Shown here piece by piece: positions 1-10,264 of a stretch of DNA of 64,000 nt. The notes under the pieces were generated by a model. That model was not told where the DNA came from. It worked only from the letters and a program-made list of their open reading frames with translations, and searched no databases. The first letter of the stretch is position 1, and the number at the start of each line of letters is the position of its first letter. The stretch is taken from positions 2,914,001-2,978,000 of the forward strand of contig OY751489.1 in the NCBI GenBank assembly GCA_963565915.1. The letters are read 5' to 3'. The stretch is from Entoloma clypeatum (Eukaryota; Basidiomycota; Agaricomycetes; Agaricales; Entolomataceae). A program made the position numbers and the translations under genes.

Positions 1-1
1 C

Positions 2-2611
2 CGAATTCCATCCACATGGACCAGTCAGTAAAGCGGGAGGGCGTAATCATCTGCAACAAATGGACGAGATGTATCATCCTGAACAACGATGTGGAAACAT
101 CTACTTTCCATTTGCAAATGCGACGGAATGGGAACTGGTGGCGTGGCTAGGTGGAGGAAACCTTTCAAAGAGGGAGATCAATGCCTTCTTATGAACCCAA
201 TATGTGCGTATTTTTTCAGATCTCCCACCGAATTGAGTTTAACAGTCTTGATAGGTGAAGCAATGCCCAGTCTCCTTTTCCAATGCCGATGTCCTCCGAA
301 ATCGCATAGCAAGCTTACCTTCAGTTCCCAGATGGCAGTCCCAGACCCTGACAATCAACAGATTTGAGACACACGCACCCATGACACTATACTGGCGTGA
401 TGGCCTTGAAGTAGCATGCTTTCTTTTTAGCAATCCATTATTCACCCAGTCAATCCAGCTCACGGCATATTGCGCATTCGATGCCAATAACCAACAAATG
501 TTTGGTGAGTTTATGTCTAGTGATTTCGCTTGGGAACAGCAGGTAATCAGGTTTATTCATGCTATAAAATTTAATTATTAAGTCATTTGCTACAGGGCCT
601 GGCCCGACCCGGTGAATGCATCCTCAGGATTGTTGGAGCGTCCGATAAGACACTGCTAACCATTGGTACCGGAAACAAAGAGATGCACCCCATGCTCATT
701 GCGCTAGCGAATATTGATGCCAATGTCTGGATGAAGGTGTCTTCGCATGCATTCTCACTGGTTGGCTATCTCCCTATCCCAAAGTTTAAGAATGTCTCGC
801 CAGAAGCCCAATCGATTCTGGCTGCACTTGTCTATCACCAGTGCCTCGGCACCATATTCTCAAACTTGAAGGTTGCATATCATAACGGGCATGTTGCGAG
901 TGATCCGTGGGGGGGATTGTGTGTTATTTGCACCCCACTTGCAGCATGGATTGCCGACCATCCTGAACAACTTCTTATATCCTGCCTTGCCTCAAAACAG
1001 TCCCCGTTCTCAACTGCTGGTGCTAACGACCTTGGCAAGACTCAACCACACCCCACTCAAACAGCCAACAGCATTCTCACCACTATCAATCAGGCCTGCA
1101 AGGAGACCCCCGGCGTATGGGACCTGAACACATTTGCCAAGACATGCAAAAAACATCGCTTAAACGGTGTTCTTCATCCATTTTGACATGGTTGGGGTGG
1201 TGCAGAGCCTTCATCATTCCTAACACCAGATGCTCTACATCAATGGCATAAATTCTTCTTTGACCATGTCGTCTGGTGGGCTATCAATCTTATTGGTGGT
1301 GACAAACTCGATTTCCATCTGCAAGCTCTGCAGCATCAAGTCAGAATGCAGAATTGGCCTAACAGTGTCTCCAAACTCAAGCAGCTTACCGGCCGTGACC
1401 ATTGTGCTTTGGAGCAAATCCTCGTTCCTATCATTGCTGACAGTGTGGACCATCAGGTTCTCTGCACAATATGCGCTATTGTTGATTTCATCTTTCAAGC
1501 ACAGAATATTTACCACTATGATGACACTCTCCATGCTTTGCATGAAGCGCTTTGGGAATTCCATGCCTGCAAGAATGCAAAAATCAATGCTGGTGGTCGT
1601 CGTGGCAAGAACGGCCCCATTGGTCATTTTGCCATCCTGAAACTCGAATCTATGCAGCATGTTGTTTGGCTAATTTGGTCAAGGGGAGCGGCCTATCAGT
1701 GGACAAGTGATATCATGGAATGTTGTCACATAACGTTAGTCAAGGTGCCGTATCGCCACACCAATTATGTCAATTTCCATGATCAATGCTGTCGGTTTCT
1801 TGATTGCCAGGAGAAGCTCTGTTTTTTCCAGCTCTATGTTACGTTGAAGACCTGCCACACACCTCTCTGGATGGCAATACTTGCCAATGATGAGGCTATT
1901 GCCATGGAACAGTCACCTGAGTTAATGGCCGATGATCGTTCTTTATGGAGCCACCTCCCCGAGGAGGTTTCACTTGTCAATCAACACCATTCGCAAAAAC
2001 CTTTATTTGAGCATCCGCATGCTGGTGCCTCCTCTGATGGGCTTGGCACAATGTTCCTCCTCACATGCAAACCACATGCCTCTAACGTAGGCATTTGTGA
2101 CGCCGCAGTAGCATACAATCTTCCTGACCTTGAGCCGGCCCTCAGGGATTACATGGCGGGGAGGTCCTACGTTGACTGGTTGGGTCGTCGAGATCGCACT
2201 TCTCCCCCTCTTACATTCACATGAGTAAATATCTGGCATAATATTTATGTCTAGTTGATGTCTGCCCAAGATTCTCGCCTCTTCACTCCGGTTCAAACAA
2301 TACAGGCTTTGCCACCCTCCAAAAGCCTATTATTTGGGAGATGCAATACAGTTCTAATAGGTGGAGGTGGTTCTAGTGACGAGAAGGTACATATGATTTG
2401 TCATTTGTCAATCAATATGCTCTGACCACCTCGCAGTCCCAGTGGTTGTGCAAGTGCGAATAATCCTCCAGCCCATTCTCTCTGGAACTGCCACTGTTCC
2501 AGTCCTCTTCTATGGTGAATGCTTTCAGGTTGTTAGCAACACTGACGGGGAGGCGCGGCCAGTCCGTGGCGGTGACATGTACCATCTTCGACGCCACTAT
2601 TGCCAGAACAG
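2..2611 (+). pseudogene. Plavaka-family DNA transposase, decayed and 5'-truncated by the window edge
   Basis: Conceptual translation resembles the large Plavaka transposases of Agaricomycetes. The order is: an N-terminal stretch with YFPFANATEWEL (about 85-200), a segment with MTLYWRDGLEV (255-581), then one long frame from 587 to 2224 holding ASDKTLLTIGTGNKEMHP, LPIPKF, TPDALHQWHKFFFD, LKQLTGRDH, GGRRGKNGP and AYQWTSDIMECCHIT. A C-terminal part homologous to the domain following the transposase continues in other frames to about 2600. The 587-2224 frame is broken only by a TGA at 1184-1186, where the family has Trp, consistent with TGG to TGA. Other breaks lie near 230, 582 and after 2224. 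The 3' part is cut at 2612 by a Gypsy-2 LTR. No terminal repeats are visible. Family assignment is from recalled motifs and is confident; activity is excluded by the breaks. Confidence 0.85.
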
Positions 2612-2648
2612 TGTAAGGGTGACCTTACGATCCAACAATTCCGAAGTG
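2612..2648 (-). repeat. Gypsy-2 3' LTR, left fragment
   Basis: Begins TGTAAGGGTGACC and matches the first 37 bases of the LTR at 16052. It is interrupted after AAGTG by Gypsy-1 copy A, and the LTR resumes at 9820 behind the second AAGTG (9815-9819). Confidence 0.85.
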
Positions 2649-3168
2649 TGTCATGACCATACGATATTCATCCGACTTATCCGACGACTCCGACGATTCC
2701 TCCGATCCGACATCCGCTCTGACAACATTCTATTTATGTTTGATTATACTTCTACTACGTAACATTTCAACCATACTTACAAGTAAACATATGTTGTTCA
2801 CTTTTCATTTGTTACTCTCTGTACTCCGAATGTTCCGATGGTCAACTCTGATATCTACACATCACTTATGGTAATACTGATCATTCTAGTTTACTATAAA
2901 TAGTGTACCAAACCTGTCGTAGAACCTCAGTTCAAATATCATACATTACACCTCCGAGCATTCTCTTCGTCACATCCACTCATCCGCTCTTCCGCTTATC
3001 CGACATCCATCAATCCAAAATCAAGGACCACATCAAAGAGTGGGGCGCAACACACAAGTTGAAGCCAGGTCCTTTCCACCAGACGTCGCATCTGTCGCAT
3101 CCACTCCTCCGCTACTCTGCTCCGACTCATCCGACGTTTTCCGACGTTGAGAAATACGCTACGTGACA
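2649..3168 (+). repeat. Gypsy-1 copy A 5' LTR
   Basis: 520 bp, TGTCATGACC at the start and ACGTGACA at the end. It is 24 bp shorter than the 3' LTR because a segment near 2950 (GCATCCACCTCC region of the 3' copy, about 9575-9600) is missing. It contains a TATAAATA box (2895-2902) and many TCCGA/TCCGC repeats. Confidence 0.92.
2895..2902 (+). promoter_or_regulatory. TATA box of the Gypsy-1 LTR
   Basis: TATAAATA, also present in the 3' LTR at 9517-9524 and, on the other strand, in both LTRs of copy B. It probably marks the U3/R promoter for gag-pol; the start site is inferred, not seen. Confidence 0.6.
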
Positions 3169-3219
3169 GTATATTTGAACTACCACCATTCTTTGATTTA
3201 CCAAACAACCTCTACCCAC

Positions 3220-4484
3220 ATGTCTCAAACCCGTAATACAGTTTGAACAACTAGGACTGCTCATGCAGCAGCAGAACGTTCATCATCCACACCACGCTCT
3301 GCTTTCCTTCGAGGAACCCGCAATGTAACCATTACTCCTCAAGGAGCCACAGCATCAACCACCGCTCCTACCCCCGGACCATCTGTTCCTCCACTTCCTT
3401 CCAGTCCTCCAATCCCACCAACGGAACCCTCCGCACCCCCTAATTTTGGCATTTTCAGCAGGTCTCCAGGAGGATCTCCTCCTCCCTCCGACCCTAGTTT
3501 ACATGGGGATTTGGACGACTCCGATTCCAATCCAGATCAGGAACCCAATCTAGCTGAAGCCATTATGCTTATGACCAAAGAGTTGAAACATCATGACACA
3601 AAGAAGAAAAAGTTGTATGCCAACGAACCGGATACCTTCAACGGATCCAATCCGCGCAAACTCTCCGCATTCATTCTACAATGCAAACTCTACTTCGCTG
3701 ACAATGACAATTTCAACTCCAAACATTCCAAAGTCAACTTTGCCATGTCCTACTTCCGAGGCACAGCACTCGACTACTTTGAACCCTTCATCCTTGACGA
3801 CAAAGAACTCAAATGGCGGGGTTCTTTCCCCGACTTCATCCAACTTCTCCACTCTGAGTTTGGTACCATTGATCCTGAGGGAGAAGCCAAAGAACAATTG
3901 GACAACCTTCGGATGAAGGAAAACCAAAAGATTCTAAAGTACAACGTTGAATTTTCCAATGTCTGGCTACCAAGACTGATTGGGATGAAAACTCCCTTCA
4001 ACACCGTTACTACGTCGGACTCCTGGATCGGATCAAGAACGTCCTCTCGCAACAGCCTAAGATCAAGTCCTTGTCAGACTTGCGATCTACGGCTCAAACC
4101 ATTGACGCTCGCTACTGGGAACGTCAACAAGAGAAATCCAGAACCGATAAAACCGCACCCAAGTCCGACAAAAAACAATCCACTCCGAACCAGTCCACTG
4201 CACAAACATCACCAATGAAACCCTCCGCTCCTGCTACCACTTCCGCTTCCACATCCGCTCCGAAACCCGACCTCTCCAGTAAATTAGGCAAAGACGGCAA
4301 ACTAACGTATCAAGAATGCAAATGTTGTTTCAATAATAACCTTTGCTTATTCTGTGGTAGCGTCGGACACGCTGTCAAGGACTGCCCCAAGTCCACCTCC
4401 TCCACTTCCAAGGCTAAAGGGAAGGCCGCCCAAGTCGGCACTCAAGCCAAGGAAAAAGGTAAGGAGATCAAGTCAAAAAAATAG
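3220..4484 (+). pseudogene. Gypsy-1 copy A gag (broken)
   Basis: Starts MSQTRNTV. A TGA at 3244-3246 replaces the Arg codon CGA that copy B still has. The frame then continues through a Pro/Ser-rich N-terminal region and the capsid-like segment (FRGTALDYFEPF, EQLDNLRMKENQKI) to about 3951. There copy A has two extra T residues (ATTTTCC against ATTCC in copy B), shifting the frame; the second part, 4071-4484, carries a CCHC zinc knuckle (CLFCGSVGHAVKDC) and a Lys-rich tail ending in SKK-stop. Gag packages the element RNA. Intact comparison: copy B, 428 aa. Confidence 0.9.
4475..4481 (+). promoter_or_regulatory. Putative -1 ribosomal frameshift site between gag and pol (copy A)
   Basis: Seven A residues in the phase A-AAA-AAA lie immediately before the gag stop TAG (4482-4484). 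A -1 slip leads directly into the pol frame (ATA GGC AGT). The same arrangement is present in copy B. This is the classical X-XXY-YYZ layout; a downstream structure was not evaluated. Confidence 0.65.
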
Positions 4485-7400
4485 GCAGTGGTCCTCATGA
4501 AGCATGGTCTGAGGACTGCGTTGACTCTCTCCGTGCCTCCGCTCCCATCCAACTTAACGCGTCTGCTCTCTCCAATCTGAACTCTTTACGTATCAATATC
4601 TCATCTTCTTTTTTCTCTTCAGATTCTGTCCCAGCACTTGTTGATTCAGGATCTACCCACTGTTTTATTGACAATAACTTTTCCTCCGCTTATGATCTTC
4701 CGACCTCCGCTATTCCACCTTTAGAACTAAAGCTTTTCAATGGTTCTTCTAACATGTTTATCACTCAAGTTGTAACAATACCTATATGTTTTCCTTCAGG
4801 TAAATCTTTTGAACAGGATTTTTATGTTACTCCGCTTGACTCCGCTTCTTCCGTGGTTCTTGGATACAACTGGCTCACCCGCCACAATCCTATGATTGAC
4901 TGGGTATTGGGCAGTATCACTTTCCGTCCACAGATGCAAAAAGAGCCGTTTCCAACATCAACGTCGACACCCTCCCAAGGCAGGACAGCTACGCTTCCTC
5001 CTCCGGAACCTCCGATCGTACCTCCGCAGATTTCACTCATTAATGCAGCCACATTTATGAGGGCATGCAAATTGCCTGGTACACAATCCTTTCAACTTCA
5101 CCTTTTGACTCCCTCCATTTCCACTCACTCCGCATCCACTTCCGACACCCCCAACTTGACAAACGTGCCTGAGGAATACCACGACTATGCTGATGTCTTC
5201 AGAAAACGAAAAGCAGACACACTTCCACCACACCGTCCTTACGACCTCAAGATCAAACTCGAAGAGGGCTCCACTCCCCCGCTCGGTCCGATCTACTCCC
5301 TTTCACAAACCAAACTCCATGCCCTCTGTGAATTCATTGATGAACACCTCACCATTGGATTCATCCGACCCTCTTCCTCTCCGCACGGCACTCCTGTCCT
5401 TTTCGTTCGTAAAAAGGATGGCTCCCTTTGTCTTTGCGTCAATTTCTGTGGTCTTAACAAAATCTCAAAGAAGGACCGATATCCGCTTCCGCTCATATCT
5501 GACCTTCTCCAGACCGCCGGAAAAGCCAGTGTTTATACGGCTCTCGACCTCCGACACGCCTATCACCTCGTCCGCATAGCGGAAGGAGATGAATGGAAAA
5601 CTGCCTTCCGCACGCGCTATGGGTCTTTTGAATGGCTTGTCATGCCTTTTGGACTCACCAACTCTCCAGCCGTCTTTCAACGCTTCATGAACAACATCTT
5701 CCATGACTTGCTCAATAAGTATGTCACCATATATCTTGACGACATCCTCATCTACTCCGACTCTCCATCCAAGCATAAGAAGCACGTCCGTGAAGTTCTC
5801 CGACGGCTCCGACAACATGGTTTATACGTGCGCGCAGACAAATGCGAGTTTTCTATGGACACTGTTGAATACCTTGGCTTTATCCTCTCTCCGACCGGCC
5901 TCCGCATGTCGGATAAGAAAGTCAAAATTATTCAAGACTGGCCTGAACCAAGGAAGGTCAAAGATATTCAATCTTTCCTTGGGTTTGCCAATTTTTATTG
6001 TCAATTCATTCCTTACTACTCCGAAATCACTGTTCCGCTCACCCGACTCACCTGCAAAAACACACAATGGCACTTCTCCGACTCCGCTCGTGAATCTTTC
6101 AACACCTTGAAGAAAGCCTTCACCACGGCACCTGTTCTTACGCATTGGATTCCTGACAGCCCTATTATCGTCGAAACTGATGCCTCCGACTACGCTTTGG
6201 GTGCGATCCTCTCCATCCGCACCTCCGACAACGAAATCCATCTGGTCGCTTTCCACTCCCGCACCTTTACACCTCCCGAGTTAAATTATGACACCCACAA
6301 CAAAGAACTATTAGCAATCCATGATGCATTCAAGGTTTGGCGTCACTACCTTGAAGGCTCTGCTACTCCGATCGATGTCATAACGGACCACAAAAATCTT
6401 GAGTACTTTTCTACTACCAAGGTTTTATCACGTTGACAAGCTCGTTGGTCCGAATACCTTTGCCAGTTCAACCTCGTCATCCGCTTCCACCCTGGCCATT
6501 TGGGTACGAAGCCCGATCTTTTAAGTAGACAATGGGACGTCTACCCTAAAGAGGGAAATAGCAACTATTTGTCCGTCAATCCAAGCAACTTCAAACCCAT
6601 CTTCACCCAAGAACAGCTCACGACTTCACTTCACGCAACAGAGTTATATATGCCCGTCCTCCGTGCCACAATCATTATGGATACGGATCAGCTCCGGTCC
6701 AACATCCTCTCCGCTCTTCCGACCGATCCCATTTATACCTCTTTCCTCGACAATCCTAATCCACGCTGGATCGTGAATGAAGCAGGTTATCTACTCCACA
6801 ATGGACGTATCTACGTTCCCAACTCATCCAACCTCTGTCTCTGCATCCTCCGCAATAAGCACGACCATATCCTCGCTGGACACCCTGGTCAAAATAAGAC
6901 TATTAGTCTTATCCAACGAGAATACACTTGGCCTGGAATGCGCGACTTCATCAAAAAGTATTGCAAGTCATGTACCACTTGTATGCGCGCTAAACCCCAA
7001 CGTCATAAACCTTACGGTCTGCTTAAACAACTATCTATCCCTGAATGTCCCTGGCATTCCATTTCCATGGACTTCATTGAACCCCTTCTGACATCCGCTG
7101 GCTCCGATGCAATTTTGGTCATTGTAGACCGCCTCACTAAACAAGGCATCTTCATCCCTACCACCATTAATTGCACATCTGAAGACCTAGCAAACCTTTT
7201 CATGCTTCATGTCTTTTCCAAGCACGGAGTTCCGCAAAATGTCACATCCGATCGCGGACCCAAATTTGTCTCCCGTTTTTTCCACTCTCTTGCAAAAGCC
7301 CTCGACATGAAGCTTCATTTCACTTCTGGATATCACCCTGAAGGCGATGGTCAAACTGAATGCACCAACCAGACACTTGAACAATACCTCCGCATCTTCT

Positions 7401-8146
7401 GCAACTACCAGCAAGACAACTGGTCCGCTTTGCTTCCGCTTGCGGAGTTCACTTACAACAACACTCCGAGTGCCACTACTGGTGTATCACCATTCTCCAC
7501 CAACAAAGGTTATCATCCCGACATTACACTTCATCCAGAACGTGATCTAGCATCCGATAAAGCTCGACAATATATCGTCGACTTAGATGAATTACATCAA
7601 GAACTAAAGACTGCTGTCGCAGAGGCACAACAACGTTATCAAGGCCCTGCAGACATCCGACGGTCTCTGCCTCCTCCGCTCCTCATCGGACAAGAAGTCT
7701 TTGTTAAAGCCAAGTTCTTCCGCACCACACGACCCACCCAAAAACTATCCGACAAATATGCTGGCCCATTTGAAATCATAGCCCAACCCGGCACACACTC
7801 CTTTACACTATGTCTACCCGACACCATGCGTGCTATACACCCCATCTTCCACATATCTATGCTCGAACCAGCAACTCCCAACAAGATTCCGAATCGGATA
7901 CAATCTCCTCCGCCTCCGCTCAAGATCGAAGGAGAATCCAAATACGAAATTGCAGAAATTGTCGACTCAAAGATCGATAAAAGACGACAATGCAAACTCC
8001 TCTATCTCATCCGCTTATTAGGTTATGAAGACACCAGTGAAGAGTTTTCTTGGTTACCCGCATCCAAGCTTGAACACACAGCGGATATGGTAGCGGACTT
8101 CCACTCCGCTCAACCAACTAAGCCAGGCCCCTTATCGCGCTTGTGA
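4482..8146 (+). pseudogene. Gypsy-1 copy A pol (protease-RT-RNase H-integrase-chromodomain), one nonsense codon
   Basis: The pol frame runs from the slippery site. Protease: ALVDSGSTHCFID (about 4630-4675). Reverse transcriptase: VRKKDGSL, HAYHLVRI, MPFGLTNSPAVFQ and the catalytic YLDD (about 5730). RNase H: VETDASDYALGAIL and HNKELLAIHDA. A TGA at 6434-6436 interrupts the frame where copy B has CGA; reading resumes in the same frame. Integrase: an HHCC zinc domain (AGHPGQNKT, CKSCTTCMRAKP), then the D,D,E core (SMDFIEPL, TSDRGPKFV, EGDGQTE). The C-terminus carries a chromodomain (YEIAEIVDSKIDKRR, LGYEDTSEEFSWLPASKL) that probably directs integration to heterochromatin. Everything needed except the stop codon appears present. 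Confidence 0.93.
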
Positions 8147-8197
8147 CAAGAAGAAAAGAAAAAATCTATTGAATATTTTTATACTAACAAGAAACTA

Positions 8198-9139
8198 CTA
8201 CTTTTGTTGTTTCTTGTTAGCTACCCCCTCTGCTTCCTCCATCCGCTTCCTCTTCTTCGTTTCTTCTTCTTCTTCTTCTTCTACCTCCTTTGCCAACTCC
8301 TCCAATATCCTATCATATTCCTCCGCATCCTCATCCTCATCGGATCCCTCCTCTGAAAGCTCTGCATCCTCCGCATTCTCCTTGTACGCAATAACCGTTA
8401 AGAGATCCGTGATCTCTCTTAACCCCCACATTTCCTCCTTCATCAAATGCACCTCCCTCACTATGTTTTGAAGTGCCCTCACCACTGCCAACCCGATCTG
8501 CACCTCCGGCAGACCAAACCCCTCCGGCATGACCTCTGGTTCCTCCGACGCTGCGGCCATCCGTGATCCCTCTGCGGTCCCCTCTCCCTTGGACAATCCT
8601 GCCTTCGCGTTCTTCATCACACCACCTGCCACCTTGGTCTTTCCAATCCTCACCGCCTTGGTCATCCTCCGCTTCACCTCCGACTCCACTTCCACTCCCG
8701 TTCTGCAGCTTTGTTTTAAACGCTGGCACCGCCAGCATGACGAAGCATTGTCATCTCTAAAGAATGAGTTAATAACAAAGTGTTATTAAGGAATAGAGAA
8801 AACTTACTCCGATGGCCAAAAACACAAATCTCCCGTCTTCAAGCAGGAGGTACAAACCTCGCTCCCCTGTTTGTAACTTGCAGGCATGTCCTTGTACACT
8901 CCCTGCATCTTGACCGCCTTCACCTCCGCATCCGCATCCGGCTCCTTTGCCTTTTCCTTCTCCGCCTTCCTCTCTGCTTGCTTCCGCTCTTTCGCCGCCC
9001 TTTTTGCCTCAATGTGTTCTGCTTCCTCCTTCGCGCGCTCCTCTGCCTCCTGCAGTTTCGCCTCCAACTCCTCAGTGATTTTCTTTTGGCGCTCCCTTTC
9101 AGCACGGAGAGCGGCAAGGGGCGAGTTCTCAGCGGACAT
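8198..9139 (-). CDS. Antisense gene of Gypsy-1 copy A: spliced Zn2Cys6-like coiled-coil protein
   Basis: Lies between pol and the 3' LTR on the strand opposite to gag-pol. Exon 1 is 9139-8808 and exon 2 is 8756-8198; the 51-nt intron has GTAAGT and TTTAG ends and joins the frames as Glu-Asp-Asp, giving 296 aa. Exon 1 encodes a charged helix (LAALRAERERQKKITEELE, then Lys/Glu/Ala-rich) ending in Cys-x2-Cys-x6-Cys. Exon 2 starts with a second Cys-x2-Cys-x6-Cys (CWRCQRLKQSC); 11 residues separate the halves, so the spliced product fits Zn2Cys6 spacing. A basic stretch, a hydrophobic helix (about 8440-8470) and a Glu/Asp-rich tail with KKRKRMEE follow. The start MSAENSP is chosen because copy B shares it; an upstream Met (9199) is possible. 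Function is unknown; DNA or chromatin binding is an inference. Confidence 0.75.
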
Positions 9140-9270
9140 AGCGGATAGGCGACGGGATAGATGTTGTCGTTGGGTGACAAGAGAGAAAAAATCATGCACA
9201 AGCTTTTCAAACCAATGGTCATGTGGATTACCTCATTGGTCCTCAGGGTTCGGCCCTAAGAGGGAAATAC

Positions 9271-9814
9271 TGTCATGATCATACAATATTCATCCGACTT
9301 ATCCGACGACTCTGACAATTCCTCCGATCCGACATCCGCTCTGACAACATTCTATTTATGTTTGATTATACTTCTACTACGTAACATTTCAACCATACTT
9401 ACAAGTAAACATATGTTGTTCACTTTTCATTTGTTACTCTCTGTACTCCGAATGTTCCGATGGTCAACTCCAATATCTACACATCACTTATGGTAATACT
9501 AATCATTCTAGTTTACTATAAATAGTGTACCAAACCTGTCGTAGAACCTCAGTTCAAATATCATACATTACACCTCATTCGCATCCACCTCCATTGCCTC
9601 CAAGCATTCTCTTCGTCACATCCGCTCATCCGCTCTTCCGCTTATCCGACATCCATCAATCTGAAATCAAGGACCACATCAAAGAGTGAGGCACAACACA
9701 CAAGTTGAAGCCAGGTCCTTTCCACCAGACGTCGCATCTGTCGCATCTGCTCCTCCACTACTCCACTCCGACTCATCCGACGCCCCCCGACGTTGAGAAA
9801 TACGCTACGTGACA
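9271..9814 (+). repeat. Gypsy-1 copy A 3' LTR
   Basis: 544 bp, TGTCATGATC to CGTGACA, preceded by the purine-rich AAGAGGGAAA and followed by AAGTG. The antisense gene starts 132 bp inside the element from this LTR, so the LTR (reverse orientation) or the adjoining sequence probably supplies its promoter. Confidence 0.92.
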
Positions 9815-9819
9815 AAGTG

Positions 9820-10253
9820 CTCCAAAGCGACTCCGATGTCGGACAACTTGCAAGGGAAATCCAAAGTTAAATTAGACTCTACAAAGTACAATACGAGGCG
9901 TACCTTGCAAGGAAAATCCAAAGAGAAAGTTCTGAGGATTCCCTTGCAAGCTAGACAGCTATATAGACGACGAGAATTGGAAATGAGAAGAGGAATGTTG
10001 AAATACGACAAAGATTGGGAGTAGGAATGGGAATGGAATATGTAAATCGGAAGTGTGCATGTGGTGGTATAAATCATTGCTCCGACGTGCACTATTGTTG
10101 GAGGTCGGAGGTGTTGAAAGATAGATGGAAATGAAAGGAAACGAAAAGTATAGTAATATAAGTAATAGACGTACCACAACAGTTGGAGGGTCAGAGGATG
10201 GGTTGGAGGTGTCGGAGGTGTCGGACTGAGGAAATCGGATGGTTGCCCTTACA
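9820..10253 (-). repeat. Gypsy-2 3' LTR, right part
   Basis: Continues the LTR begun at 2612, matching 16097-16551, and ends GGTTGCCCTTACA. Within it, two stretches of CTTGCAAGG(G/A)AAATCCAAAG occur about 60 bp apart, as in all full Gypsy-2 LTRs here. Confidence 0.88.
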
Positions 10254-10264
10254 TTACCCCCCTT

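Larger units (their letters stand above)
2649..9814 (+). mobile_element. Gypsy-1 copy A: chromodomain Ty3/Gypsy retrotransposon with an antisense spliced gene
   Basis: A 7166-bp element with LTRs at 2649-3168 and 9271-9814 and a perfect 5-bp target duplication AAGTG (2644-2648 and 9815-9819). It inserted into the Gypsy-2 3' LTR. The order is gag (3220-4484), a -1 slippery site (4475-4481), pol (protease, RT, RNase H, integrase, chromodomain; to 8146), then a gene on the opposite strand (8198-9139), a purine-rich stretch (9258-9268) and the 3' LTR. No TGG-type tRNA 3'-end primer site is obvious just after the 5' LTR. gag has a stop and a 2-nt frameshift and pol has a stop, so it is non-autonomous, but the antisense gene is open. 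Confidence 0.93.

Noticed and set aside
5822..6256. Long minus-strand frames inside Gypsy-1 pol (also 5465-5818, 7639-7995 and their mirror images in copy B).
   Set aside because: They mirror the pol codons, show no domain or splice logic, and are broken differently in the two copies. They are unlike the antisense gene downstream of pol.
8260..8290. TTC repeat as a microsatellite locus.
   Set aside because: It encodes the Glu-rich tail of the antisense gene; the matching stretch in copy B is also coding.
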